The notes: generated by a model from the letters alone, not told the origin. A stretch of 64,000 bases of DNA from Phorcus lineatus (GCA_921293015.1 OV121096.1:12527000-12590999), one strand, 5' to 3'. Counted from the stretch's first letter, positions 1-11,004 are shown. Program-made: numbers and translations.

Positions 1-1643
1 AAGTATTTATCAGTGGAACAGATGTCAATATACAAAAATGTATAACCTCTAAAAGAATCTGAAGTAAAAAAGTGTAATCCTTACGACATACAAAATTGTC
101 CACTTGCCAAATTCTAATAAAGCTGCCATATGAATGGAAATGAACCCGCCATGCTCTCCTAGATGTATGTCAAATGAGAACAATGAGGTGTGGTTAGTTA
201 ACAAATTGTGCTCAAAGTATCTTAGATTTATTCCGCTTTCCTACAACCTTTGTCATTTTGAATTAACAGTTTTTAGATAATATTTTAATGTTTTTGTAAA
301 ACCTAAATTCAGATGTCTTGTAGCCAAGCAGCAATAACATTTATCATCCAAAACTGTGTTCCACGGGAGATATAGCTTGTGGAAGGTCACGGAATCGAAA
401 TGAAAAATGATTTTGGTATGATAAATAGAATCTCACCCTCGTGTCTTCTGATATCAAAAATATCAATATATAATATAATATTTGTAAATTTTATCAACTC
501 TTATTTGATATAAGAAGACACACTTTGCTGAATCTTTCATTTATGGAAAACATATTTGTAACCTAACTTTATAAATCACCTCAATGTTTATCTGTATACC
601 GTCAATCCTCACCTATAAACAGAGTGTAAATGACAGAGTGAGAGGCTGTCCTCGTCTTTCTTGACTTTTTACTTCAATTTGGTTTGTGCTACATTGGGCA
701 TGACCTCCCTCTTTTTGTAACAAAGATTTCTGAAATAAACGCTTGATTAAATGTAAATAATTTATAATTACATTCATTATGGAAGAGGATTTCTACAGTA
801 AATTAATCTACTTATTTACTTGTTAGTTATATAAAATATCAGTTGTGCAAAGAAAATAAAAATAAGGAAGAAAAAATTACAGATATTTCTTTCCCTATCA
901 TGTACTATGCAACCTGACACCTGACAACTAAAACTGGACACGTTGACAAAGTTGTTTTTTGTAGCAGAATATTTTGAATAGCCCCTACTTATATTTTGTC
1001 ATTATATAGTAACTGAATGGATTAATGATATATCCGGACAATATATCGGAAATTTCCAAGAAAATAAAATTTCACACTCAGAGAAAATAGGGTATCACTT
1101 GATTGATTTCAAGTCCAAAGCTGGCCGTAATTGGAAAGGTCTTTCTTTTTGTCAACTGGTGGTACCGTCGAAGAAATTGTCCGTCAGTTCGTTACATTTT
1201 CAACTTGTCAACAGTACCCAACCATTCTACTTGCCAAGCAATAACTTGATGTCCTGTGCTTGTAACAAAGCAAGCCTAAAGTTGACCTTGATAACCTCGT
1301 GAATAAGCCAAGGCATACAAGCGATGAGGGAATATAACGTGTCTTGAAACAATAGACACCACATAGTCAATGCTTTATCACGTGAAATGTTAGTTCTCAA
1401 ACTTAGAGAAAACAATTCGCAATACTACACTCTCCAAAAACAGAAACGCAAAAGTGATTTGGAGAATGTTGAACTCGATTAAACGAAGCAAAAACAATGT
1501 AACTGAAATATTTCTTTCCATCACGTTAGTGTCTGTGTCTGTTTTCTCTACTCAGCAGTTGCGTGGTAATAATTCCAATGCTAACCTTGAACACAGGACC
1601 ACAAATAAGCATATTTTCTGACCAAATGATGAAAAAGGTTTTA
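1..1643. other. AT-rich intergenic stretch, no gene seen
   Basis: No reading frame here resembles a protein family, and open frames are under about 70 codons and look accidental. No tRNA-like boxes or tandem array were noticed. It is best read as intergenic DNA or a distal intron of a gene outside the window. Confidence 0.6.
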
Positions 1644-1804
1644 CTTTAAAGCGAGACTGCGTCCATCGTAGAAATGAGACTCATCGTTATCTACCCGGGC
1701 TTATTAGCCTGACGTTTACAGACAAGCGCTCTTGCCCAGTAACTTATTAGCACGGGTTAATAACGATGAGTCCCCTTTTTAATGCGGACGCAGTCTCCTT
1801 TGAA
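1644..1804. mobile_element. Imperfect palindromic MITE-like element
   Basis: The two ends are inverted copies. The left end contains GAGACTGCGTCC and, further in, GACTCATCGTTAT followed by ACCCGGGC. The right end read on the minus strand contains GAGACTGCGTCC, then GACTCATCGTTAT followed by ACCCGTGC. The element is about 160 bp, has no coding capacity and folds into one long hairpin. I could not fix the target-site duplication, so the exact ends and superfamily are uncertain. Confidence 0.55.
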
Positions 1805-2838
1805 AAAATCGTTAACGCACATGGTTATTCGTTTAAAACACAATGTACGATACCCATGTCTGTGTGCATCTTTCAATTCCAAAGTTACAATATTTCTTAA
1901 ACACTTTCTGGTAGTCATGTATGTGTAGCGTAATTTTGGCTTGTCTATATTTCTTTGTAATCTTTGAAAAGGGAAGATGGAAATGTATAGTCGCAAATTT
2001 ATACAGACAGGAACAAGTATCCCAAAACATTCCATTTCAGAACTAAACCGGTGGAAATATTAACCTTATGTGACTAATTGACTGAATGAGTCATTCCCTA
2101 ATAAATAATGGTTTATTTGGGAGGTCACATTCAAAAGAATTAATCGTGTGAAGCTGTTGGGGATAATAATTGTGATAGTATTGAAATTTCATCACAGAAT
2201 ATCTTGAATTAACGACAATGTTCACTCTCAATTTCTGTTTTCCGTACAGGTTGGCGCTAAATCTAGTTTCTACAAAAATTATTTGTCAACTTGACTCAAA
2301 ATGACATTACTCAGTAAAAATACCAATTGTAACATGACTTCGTTGTATTCTCGATTCTCGAACGCCGTCGGTTTTAAACTAAATTTGAGGGTGGTGAATA
2401 ACAATGAATCCCGGAAATTTTACAAACGCAACTATTTATCTTCAACTAAAAAAATTTTTTAGCAATACTAAATGTTTTTGAAATCAAATTAAACCCCCAA
2501 AAAGATATGATTTTTTTCAACTAACAAACACATTTTCTTTAACTTAAGTTATCAGTGATAGCCATGCGTGTATAGCGTAATTTTGGCTTGCCTTTGGCTT
2601 GACAAGGACACAAGAAGCTGTGTCGAAACGTCGCGTTCTCAGAATAAAGAAGTTGTTATCCATATATTCGTCTCTTTTCTGACTTCCTACTTCTAAATGC
2701 CACTCAAAGAAGTTAAATTAGCACAGTTGATATGATTTATTAAAATAACAGTTAATATAACCACGAAAAACCGCGTGGTATTAACTGACAAATTATAAAG
2801 TACGGAACTAAAGCTACGTAGATGAATACTAAAGAAAT
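1805..2838. other. Intergenic DNA with a short repeated tail motif
   Basis: No gene is seen. The motif TAGCGTAATTTTGGCTTG occurs twice (about 1926-1943 and 2574-2591). The second copy runs into a segment with TGTCGAAACGTCGCG and AGAATAAAGAAG (about 2590-2665). That combination is reminiscent of the 3' part of Penelope-type or other retroelements, but no reverse transcriptase or GIY-YIG frame is present, so this is a weak assignment. Confidence 0.3.
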
Positions 2839-2881
2839 ATGCAAATTGGCTAACCCTGTGACGTCAAGGTCTATGACGTCA
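2839..2881 (+). promoter_or_regulatory. Compact promoter cluster: octamer, CCAAT box, two perfect CRE palindromes
   Basis: Within 43 bp there is an octamer ATGCAAAT (2839-2846), an inverted CCAAT box (ATTGGC, 2845-2850) and two perfect TGACGTCA palindromes (2859-2866 and 2874-2881) spaced 15 bp apart. They end about 48 bp before the first ATG of the stathmin-like gene. TGACGTCA is the consensus CREB/ATF site. Promoter function is inferred from motif density and position; no TATA box is seen. Confidence 0.5.
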
Positions 2882-2928
2882 CGCCATTGTCTCCAAGACA
2901 CGCCTTCGTTCGTCACAGATTGTTGAGC

Positions 2929-3950
2929 ATGGGTTGTTTTGCGTTTCTAGAAGAATTGTTTTCTTGCTACAAGAATAAATCTCCGAAGTTGCCCAAACCA
3001 CACCAGGCGAAGTTAAGTTTGAGCCCAGAACCACGCCCTACTCTGACAGGGGATGAGATTCTGAAACAGTTACGACAGGATGGGATTGTTCCTGAAAAGT
3101 TCGCTTCCGGGGGTGTGTCCTTCTCGGTCCCTGTGGAGGACGGCGTCACCCCCAGACAGAAACCACCCCGGCGCTTGGAGAGAGTGAGGGGACAGAGTCA
3201 TCTTGCTGCTCTGGGATTAAATGAGTACTCGTCAGAAGAGAGGCAGATTATGGCCGATGTTTACAGATACGACCGGTCAGTAACATTGCATTGTTGTTTA
3301 CATTTTGGAAAGAGCAATGAAAACTTCTTCTATACTTATAAAGTTTCTTATATCTCCGATTCAGATTGAATTCACATTTCCTTTGATGTCGGTTTTACGA
3401 AGTAACTTATTTTATTTTATATGCCATTTAGAATTTAGCCGGGAAGCAACTCTTTAAAGCATTTAAACCGGGTTATTAATCAGCACTGGGATTAGGTCTT
3501 ATTGAGTGTCACATCATGCAAATTAAGTGATTTACCTTATTCTGTACTTAAAGTATTTTTAATAAAGACCGTAAACATTATCATAGTTTCAAAAATCTTT
3601 ATCATCTTTTAATGTTAAAATACATAAGAACAATGAAATCACAGTCGCTCCTTACATGCTTGTCTATATATAATTCATTTACACCTCCAGATTGATTTGA
3701 TAAACGACCCTGTAGCGTAGATGGGCTTGTAAGTTTCGTAAAATGCGTTTGTAGATACGTGGAGCAGGCTGAGAAGAAAGCCCTGGAGAGAGACTACAAG
3801 AGATTTGACGTGAAGAAGGAGAGGGAGAGACGGCAGTTGAAGAAGAAAATGTTCACACAACAGAAACTGTACAAGAGAGAAGAGAAGTTGAGACGCTTGG
3901 AGGAAGAGAGGGCGACGAAGAGGAAGGGGAAGACGGCTGTCAAGAAGTAA
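2929..3950 (+). CDS. STMND1: Stathmin domain-containing protein 1-like, putatively N-myristoylated
   Basis: Two coding exons, 2929-3275 and 3755-3950, join in phase (CG|A) across a GT-AG intron and give 180 residues. The first ATG in frame gives an N-terminus MGCF: Gly2 suggests N-myristoylation and Cys3 (and Cys13) palmitoylation, so membrane anchoring is likely. Around residues 45-85 the pattern EIL.QL..DGI...F..GG.SF.V followed by KPPRRLER matches human stathmin domain-containing protein 1 as I know it. Exon 2 is a highly charged Lys/Arg/Glu helix expected to form a coiled coil, like the tubulin-binding stathmin helix, ending in a basic tail. Stathmins bind tubulin dimers; STMND1 function is poorly known. 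The protein is shorter than the human one (about 276 residues), so a further exon could be missing. The family call is moderate, the gene model fairly good. Confidence 0.55.
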
Positions 3951-4143
3951 AGGGGGAGGAAGATACGAAAAGAGAGAGAAGGAAAATGAGAGGCAGAAAG
4001 TTGTGGGAAAGAGGAAAGAAAGGAATACTTTGTAAAAGACTTTTAAATACTGTTCTATTTCCTTATGTATGTAACAGTAAGTTTAAGACCACCCCTATTT
4101 TCAATATTGTGGTCCTTTTACTTTCTGTTTTGAGTATTTATAA

Positions 4144-4149
4144 AATAAA
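4144..4149 (+). terminator. Polyadenylation signal of the stathmin-like gene
   Basis: An AATAAA hexamer lies about 195 bp after the stop codon of the stathmin-like gene, in AT-rich sequence. It is the first canonical signal downstream, so a short 3' UTR (about 3951-4170) is inferred. Confidence 0.45.
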
Positions 4150-4500
4150 CATATAAATATAACTGTAAATATGGTTGCAAATGTATAATTGTAGCTTCCC
4201 AATGACACTGAAGCAAACCTCAAAACAAAAATAATTTATTCGCAATAAGCTTCAATTAGTGCACTCTGAATTGATGTTTAGTAATACATACAAACTTGGT
4301 TTATGAATCGCTGATTGAATAAATAATTGAATGTAGTTCTCAACATTTTGTAAATGTAGTATGTATATCAAATTGAAGTTGAATGTAAACATTTTGAAGA
4401 GGCATTCAACGGATACCTGACACCTGTGTGGCGTGTTCAACAAGGGAAAACTGAGCGCCGACATGACCGCACAAATCAGCAGTGGTTCATCAGTATGATA

Positions 4501-4676
4501 CAGGGATTGGGAAAGACACCCCTTGACAATGGGCCATTTTTAGGGCTTTTAGTCATTTCCAGAATTTTGAATGGGCCATTCCCCATAGTAGCAATGGTAA
4601 AATTTCTGATTGGATGAAAAAATGGCCCATTCAAATGTGCAAAATGGCCCATGGCCCCTGCCTTTCCCAATCCCTG
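4501..4676. mobile_element. MITE with CAGGGATTGGGAAAG terminal repeats, copy 1
   Basis: A 176-bp non-coding element with terminal inverted repeats: the left end is CAGGGATTGGGAAAG and the right end CTTTCCCAATCCCTG. It is flanked on both sides by the direct repeat ATGATA, a 6-bp target-site duplication (8-bp windows do not match). It contains several copies of AATGGGCCATT or its complement. A second copy lies at 59040-59214 in the opposite orientation. CAGGG termini suggest a hAT-related family, but hAT usually makes 8-bp duplications, so the superfamily is open. Confidence 0.8.
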
Positions 4677-5111
4677 ATGATATGAACAAGATGTTCTAGA
4701 CTATTGATTGAAATACACACCAGGAAGAAACTATTGCACAACCAATTTTTCTTTAAGTCTTCCCATGTTCTGAAAAATCAGGTGTTGCAATACTCCTTTT
4801 CTGGTGTAGTTGGCCATTTTTGAAAAAGAAAAATTTCGGGGAAGTCAAGGTTAATTTTGCTCATTTTACCATGTTCAATCCTTCATAACCATACCCACAA
4901 AGCTGAATCTTGTGACTATATCCTGTTACCTCTTAATATGACATTCGGTGTACATACCATGAAAAGATTATAAATGGTCAATAAAAGATTATATGGTGAT
5001 TTAGTTGACAACCACAAGAGGCCACAGGGTCAATGCTATCAGTTGAAATGTTGATCTTTTACCTAACAGATAATAAACTTGCAATACCTGACAAGCTACA
5101 AGGCAAATAGC
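4677..5111. other. Intergenic, no feature seen
   Basis: Between the MITE and the SINE I see no coding frame, RNA gene or clear repeat. Confidence 0.5.
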
Positions 5112-5123
5112 TATTTCTTTCAG

Positions 5124-5436
5124 TGAGTGAGTGAGTTGGGGTTTTACGCCGCTTTCCAGATTATTTCACTTGTATCGCGGCTGCTAGTATTATTGCAGGG
5201 AGAAAGCCTGCAACACCATTGTGGCTATGGATTGCGGTGAAACCTGCGAGCATCGGCTGGAACTAGCGAACCATAGGTGGTTCTGCACTGAAACTAAGTG
5301 TAGCATTGCACCCAAACCTGACTGCGTGTAGAACAGTTCTCTACTGCAGACAAAGTTGCCAAGCCCCTGGCCGGATTCGAACCACGGACCTCTTGATCCG
5401 AAGCCGAACGTGCTAACACTGCGCTATCCCGCCCCT
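5124..5436 (-). mobile_element. tRNA-derived SINE with 12-bp target-site duplication
   Basis: Read on the minus strand, the element begins near 5436 with a tRNA-like head: an A-box-like TAGCGCAGTGTTAGC, and a B box GGTTCGAATCC about 30 bases further. A body follows and a tail near GTGAGTGAGTGAG at the low-coordinate end. It is bounded by perfect 12-bp direct repeats TATTTCTTTCAG (5112-5123 and 5437-5448), a target-site duplication. SINEs of this kind are transcribed by RNA polymerase III and moved by a partner LINE. Related fragments in the window are at 7053-7190 (truncated duplicate), 16010-16160, and tail pieces at 10081 and 59725. Confidence 0.8.
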
Positions 5437-6489
5437 TATTTCTTTCAGACACATTTTTGAGTTTGTTATGAAAGGTAAATGGTTATCACTTAATCCAGTA
5501 TTTCATCTCCCTGATTTACTAACAAAAGTTTAACTCACTCCTTAAAAAGGTTGAGAAGTCTAATCATAGGGACTTGTAACAGCTACCGCTCAGTTTCAAA
5601 TGCACATCTAGACTTAATTGCAAGCAACCAGGAATCTTCCCTGCTCCTACAAGAAACAGGTCTGCATTAGGTTGTTTTCATGCTTTAAAGGTTATGAAGT
5701 AGATCTGTCTGGAAACACACGGACTGTGTTCACATCATCGAATTGAAGAAGATTGCTGATTGACCAAATATAAGAACCACCGATGTTCAAGAAATCTCAT
5801 GTACTGGTTTCTGTGGTGTAATGGTTGGTGTATAATTATTTTACAACTATACTATACTATATATATATATTTTAACTACTATACAATTCACTGCTGCAAG
5901 GCCTAAGCTAGATGTGCTTGATTTGACTTTGGCTTAAAAGTTTCTGCTCAGATGTAACAAAGAAATACTCTCAACTGCCCTGTCGCAAACAGAACAACAG
6001 GTTCAAAACAATGTTTACCTAGACTTTGTGACATCTTATACACGCTTCTTTCAAAGAACAATACCAACTCTGACAGCATTCACAAAGTTTTATTCATGAT
6101 GTAAACGTATAAAAATGTCTGTTCGGCTTCCGTGCAATGTTGAGAGCTGAAGGCGGTGGTGCAATGCCAACAGATCTCAACGGGCGTGCAATGCCGACAC
6201 AGACCAGTAAAAGTCTGTACTGTACCTCTCATACCAACCTCGCGTCCCTCAACAATTCATGCAGGGGAAACCTCCCACACTGAATGAATTTTGGTGAATG
6301 GAATTAACTCCAATGGAATGACACGTCCTATGAAGGGGATAATCCTCACTAGAATGTTCTCAGCGATGTATCTAAGGAGAGTTGATCTTCAAACCTTTGA
6401 ATTCATCAAATCCAACATGAACAGACATTTCAGAATCAGTGATGAAATATTTGCACAACTTGTGTCCGTAATTGTTTGTGAAAATGAGC

Positions 6490-6649
6490 TTATTTCTTGG
6501 CGTACGATATCTTCATAGCATTGCTGGGTGTGATCTTGAAACCTTGTAATGCCTCCTTAGCTGCACCCGCTTGAACGTCTGTTTCGAATTCTACGAAGGC
6601 AATGTCATGACGTCCTGGTACCAGCCTCACCTCCTTGAAACCTGGGAAC
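6490..6649 (-). pseudogene. SNRPA: Duplicated distal copy of the last exon of the SNF-like gene
   Basis: This is the second, downstream copy of exon 6 (the true proximal copy is 8244-8403). It encodes the same 52 C-terminal residues plus stop, with the same TTTTCAG acceptor and the same 3' UTR, including a polyadenylation hexamer at 6089-6094. A transcript using the nearer exon would normally end at 7843-7848, so this copy is probably silent or redundant. Splicing to it would still give the same protein. No degradation is visible, so 'pseudogene' only reflects likely redundancy. Confidence 0.65.
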
Positions 6650-7842
6650 CTGAAAAATATCATTGGAATTGAGTTTGGCTTGTCTGAACTAACACTGCTA
6701 CAGGATAATTTTTTTTTCTGTGTAAAGACTTCTTTGAAAACTTGTTCTGTTTCAAAGTAAACTTTTTATATTCAATTGATTTGTGAAATTTTTCATTTCA
6801 TTAGGAACTGGCATAGCGTCACAAGTATTTGATTACTCAAATTAAGAAAGATCATAGATAAATACAAGGCAGGACAATTCTAAAAGACCAGTAGATTTGT
6901 TTTGCATGCATAAGCTCAAAACTCTTCGACTTGCTTTGCATTATTTTGTATGCATCTCTTATATGCTTATTTGCATCCTATATTGCGTATATGTGTACCT
7001 AAACATCTTTGCAATTTAGCTCTGGTAACCTGGACATGTCTTTTCATAGCATTGTAGCATTGCACCCAAACCTGACTGCGTGTAGAACAGTTCTCTACTG
7101 CAGACAAAGTTGCCAAGCCCCTGGCCGGATTCGAACCACGGACCTCTTGATCCGAAGCCGAACGTGCTAACACTGCGCTATCCCGCGCCTTATTTCTTTC
7201 AGACACATTTTTGAGTTTGTTATGAAAGGTAAATGGTTATCACTTAATCCAGTATTTCATCTCCCTGATTTACTAACAAAAGTTTAACTCACTCCTTAAA
7301 AAGGTTGAGAAGTCTAATCATAGGGACTTGTAACAGCTACCGCTCAGTTTCAAATGCACATCTAGACTTAATTGCAAGCAACCAGGAATCTTCCCTGCTC
7401 CTACAAGAAACAGGTCTGCATTAGGTTGTTTTCATGCTTTAAAGGTTATGAAGTAGATCTGTCTGGAAACACACGGACTGTGTTCACATCATCGAATTGA
7501 AGAAGATTGCTGATTGACCAAATATAAGAACCACCGATGTTCAAGAAATCTCATGTACTGGTTTCTGTGGTGTAATGGTTGGTGTATAATTATTTTACAA
7601 CTATACTATACTATATATATATATTTTAACTACTATACAATTCACTGCTGCAAGGCCTAAGCTAGATGTGCTTGATTTGACTTTGGCTTAAAAGTTTCTG
7701 CTCAGATGTAACAAAGAAATACTCTCAACTGCCCTGTCGCAAACAGAACAACAGGTTCAAAACAATGTTTACCTAGACTTTGTGACATCTTATACACGCT
7801 TCTTTCAAAGAACAATACCAACTCTGACAGCATTCACAAAGT

Positions 7843-7848
7843 TTTATT
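7843..7848 (-). terminator. SNRPA: Polyadenylation signal of the SNF-like gene (proximal copy)
   Basis: AATAAA on the minus strand (TTTATT on plus), about 395 bp downstream of the stop codon at 8244-8246. The duplicate lies at 6089-6094. It is the first canonical hexamer after the stop that I noticed. Confidence 0.4.
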
Positions 7849-8243
7849 CATGATGTAAACGTATAAAAATGTCTGTTCGGCTTCCGTGCAATGTTGAGAG
7901 CTGAAGGCGGTGGTGCAATGCCAACAGATCTCAACGGGCGTGCAATGCCGACACAGACCAGTAAAAGTCTGTACTGTACCTCTCATACCAACCTCGCGTC
8001 CCTCAACAATTCATGCAGGGGAAACCTCCCACACTGAATGAATTTTGGTGAATGGAATTAACTCCAATGGAATGACACGTCCTATGAAGGGGATAATCCT
8101 CACTAGAATGTTCTCAGCGATGTATCTAAGGAGAGTTGATCTTCAAACCTTTGAATTCATCAAATCCAACATGAACAGACATTTCAGAATCAGTGATGAA
8201 ATATTTGCACAACTTGTGTCCGTAATTGTTTGTGAAAATGAGC

Positions 8244-11004
8244 TTATTTCTTGGCGTACGATATCTTCATAGCATTGCTGGGTGTGATCTTGAAACCTTG
8301 TAATGCCTCCTTAGCTGCACCCGCTTGAACGTCTGTTTCGAATTCTACGAAGGCAATGTCATGACGTCCTGGTACCAGCCTCACCTCCTTGAAACCTGGG
8401 AACCTGAAAAATATCATTGGAATTGAGTTTGGCTTGTCTGAACTAACACTGCTACAGGATAATTTTTTTTTCTGTGTAAAGACTTCTTTGAAAACTTGTT
8501 CTGTTTCAAAGTAAACTTTTTATATTCAATTGATTTGTGAAATTTTTCATTTCATTAGGAACTGGCATAGCGTCACAAGTATTTGATTACTCAAATTAAG
8601 AAAGATCATAGATAAATACAAGGCAGGACAATTCTAAAAGACCAGTAGATTTGTTTTGCATGCATAAGCTCAAAACTCTTCGACTTGCTTTGCATTATTT
8701 TGTATGCATCTCTTATATGCTTATTTGCATCCTATATTGCGTATATGTGTACCTAAACATCTTTGCAATTTAGCTCTGGTAACCTGGACATGTCTTTTCA
8801 TAGCTGTCTTAGCACTTAAATGGTTATAAGATAGTTGTGTTTGGTATGGTATTCCTCATATTACAATTCCAACAGACAACATAACCATGAACGCGGGAAT
8901 AAAGTGTACTTACTGGTTGAAGAGCATAGACAACATCATCTCGTTTGTTTCCTCGGGCAGGTTTGTGATGAACAGAATCTGGTTGGGAGGCTGTTCTGGG
9001 ATGGCTGTGGATGCCGCTACAGGGGCTGCTGCAGCAGGTGTCACTACAAGAGGGATTGACAAACCAGTAACAAACAAGGGATTTCAGTTGTCAGTGAACA
9101 AGAGTAATTCAACAAGAACAGTATTGAACATCTGAATTTAGCGAATAACTAAATGATAATAAATTTGGGTTCCCATTACAGAAAAGTAAAATGAGGTTTG
9201 AATAACTTATCAGTTCTACAACAGTGAAAGAATATCAGTGGCCATCACTTTTGGTATAAGACTAAATGTCTTGCAGGAATACAAATTATTGGCTAGTATT
9301 GATTCATTCGCGTAGGATTCTTCAACTAGGACACAAGTTAATTACACTGGCACAGTTTGTTAGGTAAAGGTATGAAAGTACCTGCTACTTGTGGGACTGG
9401 CATCTGGCTGACTGGAGGGGTGACAGCAACAGCAGCAGGAGGGGCCGCCGGGGCTCTACAAATAATATTTATAGTTATACTTTGTCTTATCTGTTAATTG
9501 TTTTACATAAAATGGGAGCCAAAACAAAGCGCTACAAATACATGAAGGAATGACCAAGCACGGAAATGAAAATATTATGACAACTTTCTCTTTGAAGTAA
9601 AGTTTCATTTCAATTTGATTTTTCTTGATTTTATATTACCCTTTTCTTTATACAGTATCTGTAGTTGGTTCTTGCTAGTCTCTCATTACTAGATGATTTC
9701 CCATTCACTACATACTTTGCTTGTTGACCTTTCTTCTTTTTGCGGGGTGCCTCATCTTCATCCCGCTTCCTGCGTGGCTCCTCTACATATGTGCCCTTCA
9801 TCTTTGCAATTACATGAGAGTCCCGCTTGGAGAACTGAATTCTCTACAACATAAAAAGATTGGTTAAGTAGGTGAAACTTTATAAACATTTTTGTAAATC
9901 ATAAATCATCCAGGCTGCTGCTATAGATCTTGATAGTCCAATGAGATATCATATGAGAATTAAAACTTTTCGCCAAAGAGAGTACTTCAGTCAAAACACA
10001 CATTACGACGTGTTAGCAGTAGGTTTTTGATTAGTTAGTGGTAGAAACTGGTGTAACTTGAAGCCATGCAGGGGAAGACTAGTGAGTGAGTTATTGTTTA
10101 ACGCCGCGGGGGCAATATTTCAGCCATTAGCGGCATATGTTGGAAAAGTACCACACACTGATATTGATTGTTTTCTTATAGCTTGCACTATAGGCAGTGA
10201 ATGACATTTAGGTCAAGACATTGGTCAAAATTTAAGAATTTATCAACAAAACATTTGTACTCGTCTTTAAACAGATTCCCTATCCAATGAAAAAAAAAGG
10301 TTCCACTGTCTTACCATTGGTTTATCATAAAAAGGAAATCCCTGCATAGAACGCAATGCATTTGCTGCACTGTTTATATCCTTGAATATGACAAAAGCCT
10401 GGCCCCTCATTTTCAGTGTCTTCAGTGCAACTATATCCAAGATTTGTCCAAACTGAGAAAATATAGCATATAGCGATTTCTTCAATTCTGTAAAAAAAAG
10501 AGAAAGGAATAAATAATAGATATTACTTACAGAAATAGTCTTTGGCCAACTTAAAAAACCTATGTTCAAGCAGCTTTACAAATTGCTTTTAATATAACAT
10601 CACTTGTAATCACTGTTATATTTGAGACAAAACTATCATCATAAGTAGAACTTTTCTCAAGACAGGTTCCTTCAAGACTGAACCCACACCAGAGTCACGT
10701 TCAGATCACCTTGAGATCTCATTTGATAAATGGATCACCTGACGAGTCGGTGCTGGCAAATAGTGATCGAGTGAGGGTCCATAAAGCACTCAAGAAATAG
10801 TGATTCAAATAGTGACATCTCCCAAAAATAGATGATGTTATATTGGTCCTTGGTTCTAAGAACCTTGTGAAATACTGGCATTTGCTAGTGAATTTGGGGC
10901 GTTTCCCCTTCACTATCATAATAGAATGCATTTATTTTACCATCCTTCTTGATCTTCTCATTCAAGTTGTTGATGTAAACAGTGTGGTTTGGCTGGACTG
11001 ACAT
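8244..11004 (-). CDS. SNRPA: U1A/U2B''/SNF-family snRNP protein with two RRMs
   Basis: Six coding exons (11004-10941, 10487-10315, 9843-9716, 9455-9382, 9043-8914, 8403-8244) sum to 729 nt, 242 residues, with every intron GT-AG and every phase closing. RRM1 (about 7-90) has RNP2-like VYINNL (9-14) and RNP1 RGQAFVIF (49-56) plus [11 protein letters not shown]2 (about 169-242) contains [15 protein letters not shown] and [11 protein letters not shown]. The linker is basic (RKKK) then rich in Ala/Pro/Val. Vertebrates have separate U1A and U2B'' proteins; insects have one SNF protein binding U1 and U2 snRNA loops. This sequence is closest in my reading to Drosophila SNF ([20 protein letters not shown]), so it probably serves both snRNPs in the nucleus. 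The length fits (human U1A 282, U2B'' 225, SNF 216). The last exon is duplicated downstream. Confidence 0.92.
10081..10140. mobile_element. SINE tail fragment in intron 2 of the SNF-like gene
   Basis: AGTGAGTGAGTTATTGTTTA, then ACGCCGC and CAATATTTCAGCCATTAG. A close relative is at 59725-59785. This GTGAGTGAGTT...ACGCCGC module is also the tail of the full SINE at 5124-5436. No target duplication was found. Confidence 0.5.

Larger units (their letters stand above)
5299..8806. repeat. 1754-bp tandem segmental duplication
   Basis: Two adjacent copies, about 5299-7052 and 7053-8806, match at a constant offset of 1754 bp. Each holds part of the SINE, the 3' UTR and last coding exon of the SNF-like gene, and part of its last intron. 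They look nearly identical; the one substitution I noticed is C at 5433 versus G at 7187. The left breakpoint lies inside the SINE, because copy 2 starts mid-element and lacks the SINE tail and left target duplication. The duplication is therefore younger than the SINE insertion. The junction around 7045-7065 reads TAGCATTG twice in a row. A recent duplication or an assembly artefact would both look like this. Confidence 0.85.

Noticed and set aside
1757-2035. 92-codon minus-strand open frame
   Set aside because: It overlaps the palindromic MITE and has no family resemblance.
5360-5436. tRNA gene on the minus strand (A and B boxes)
   Set aside because: The tRNA-like head continues into a SINE body and tail flanked by a 12-bp target duplication, and cloverleaf pairing of the acceptor stem is not evident.
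6291-6518. Duplicated 75-codon plus-strand frames (also 8045-8272)
   Set aside because: They are antisense shadows of the last exon and 3' UTR of the SNF-like gene, repeated because of the tandem duplication.
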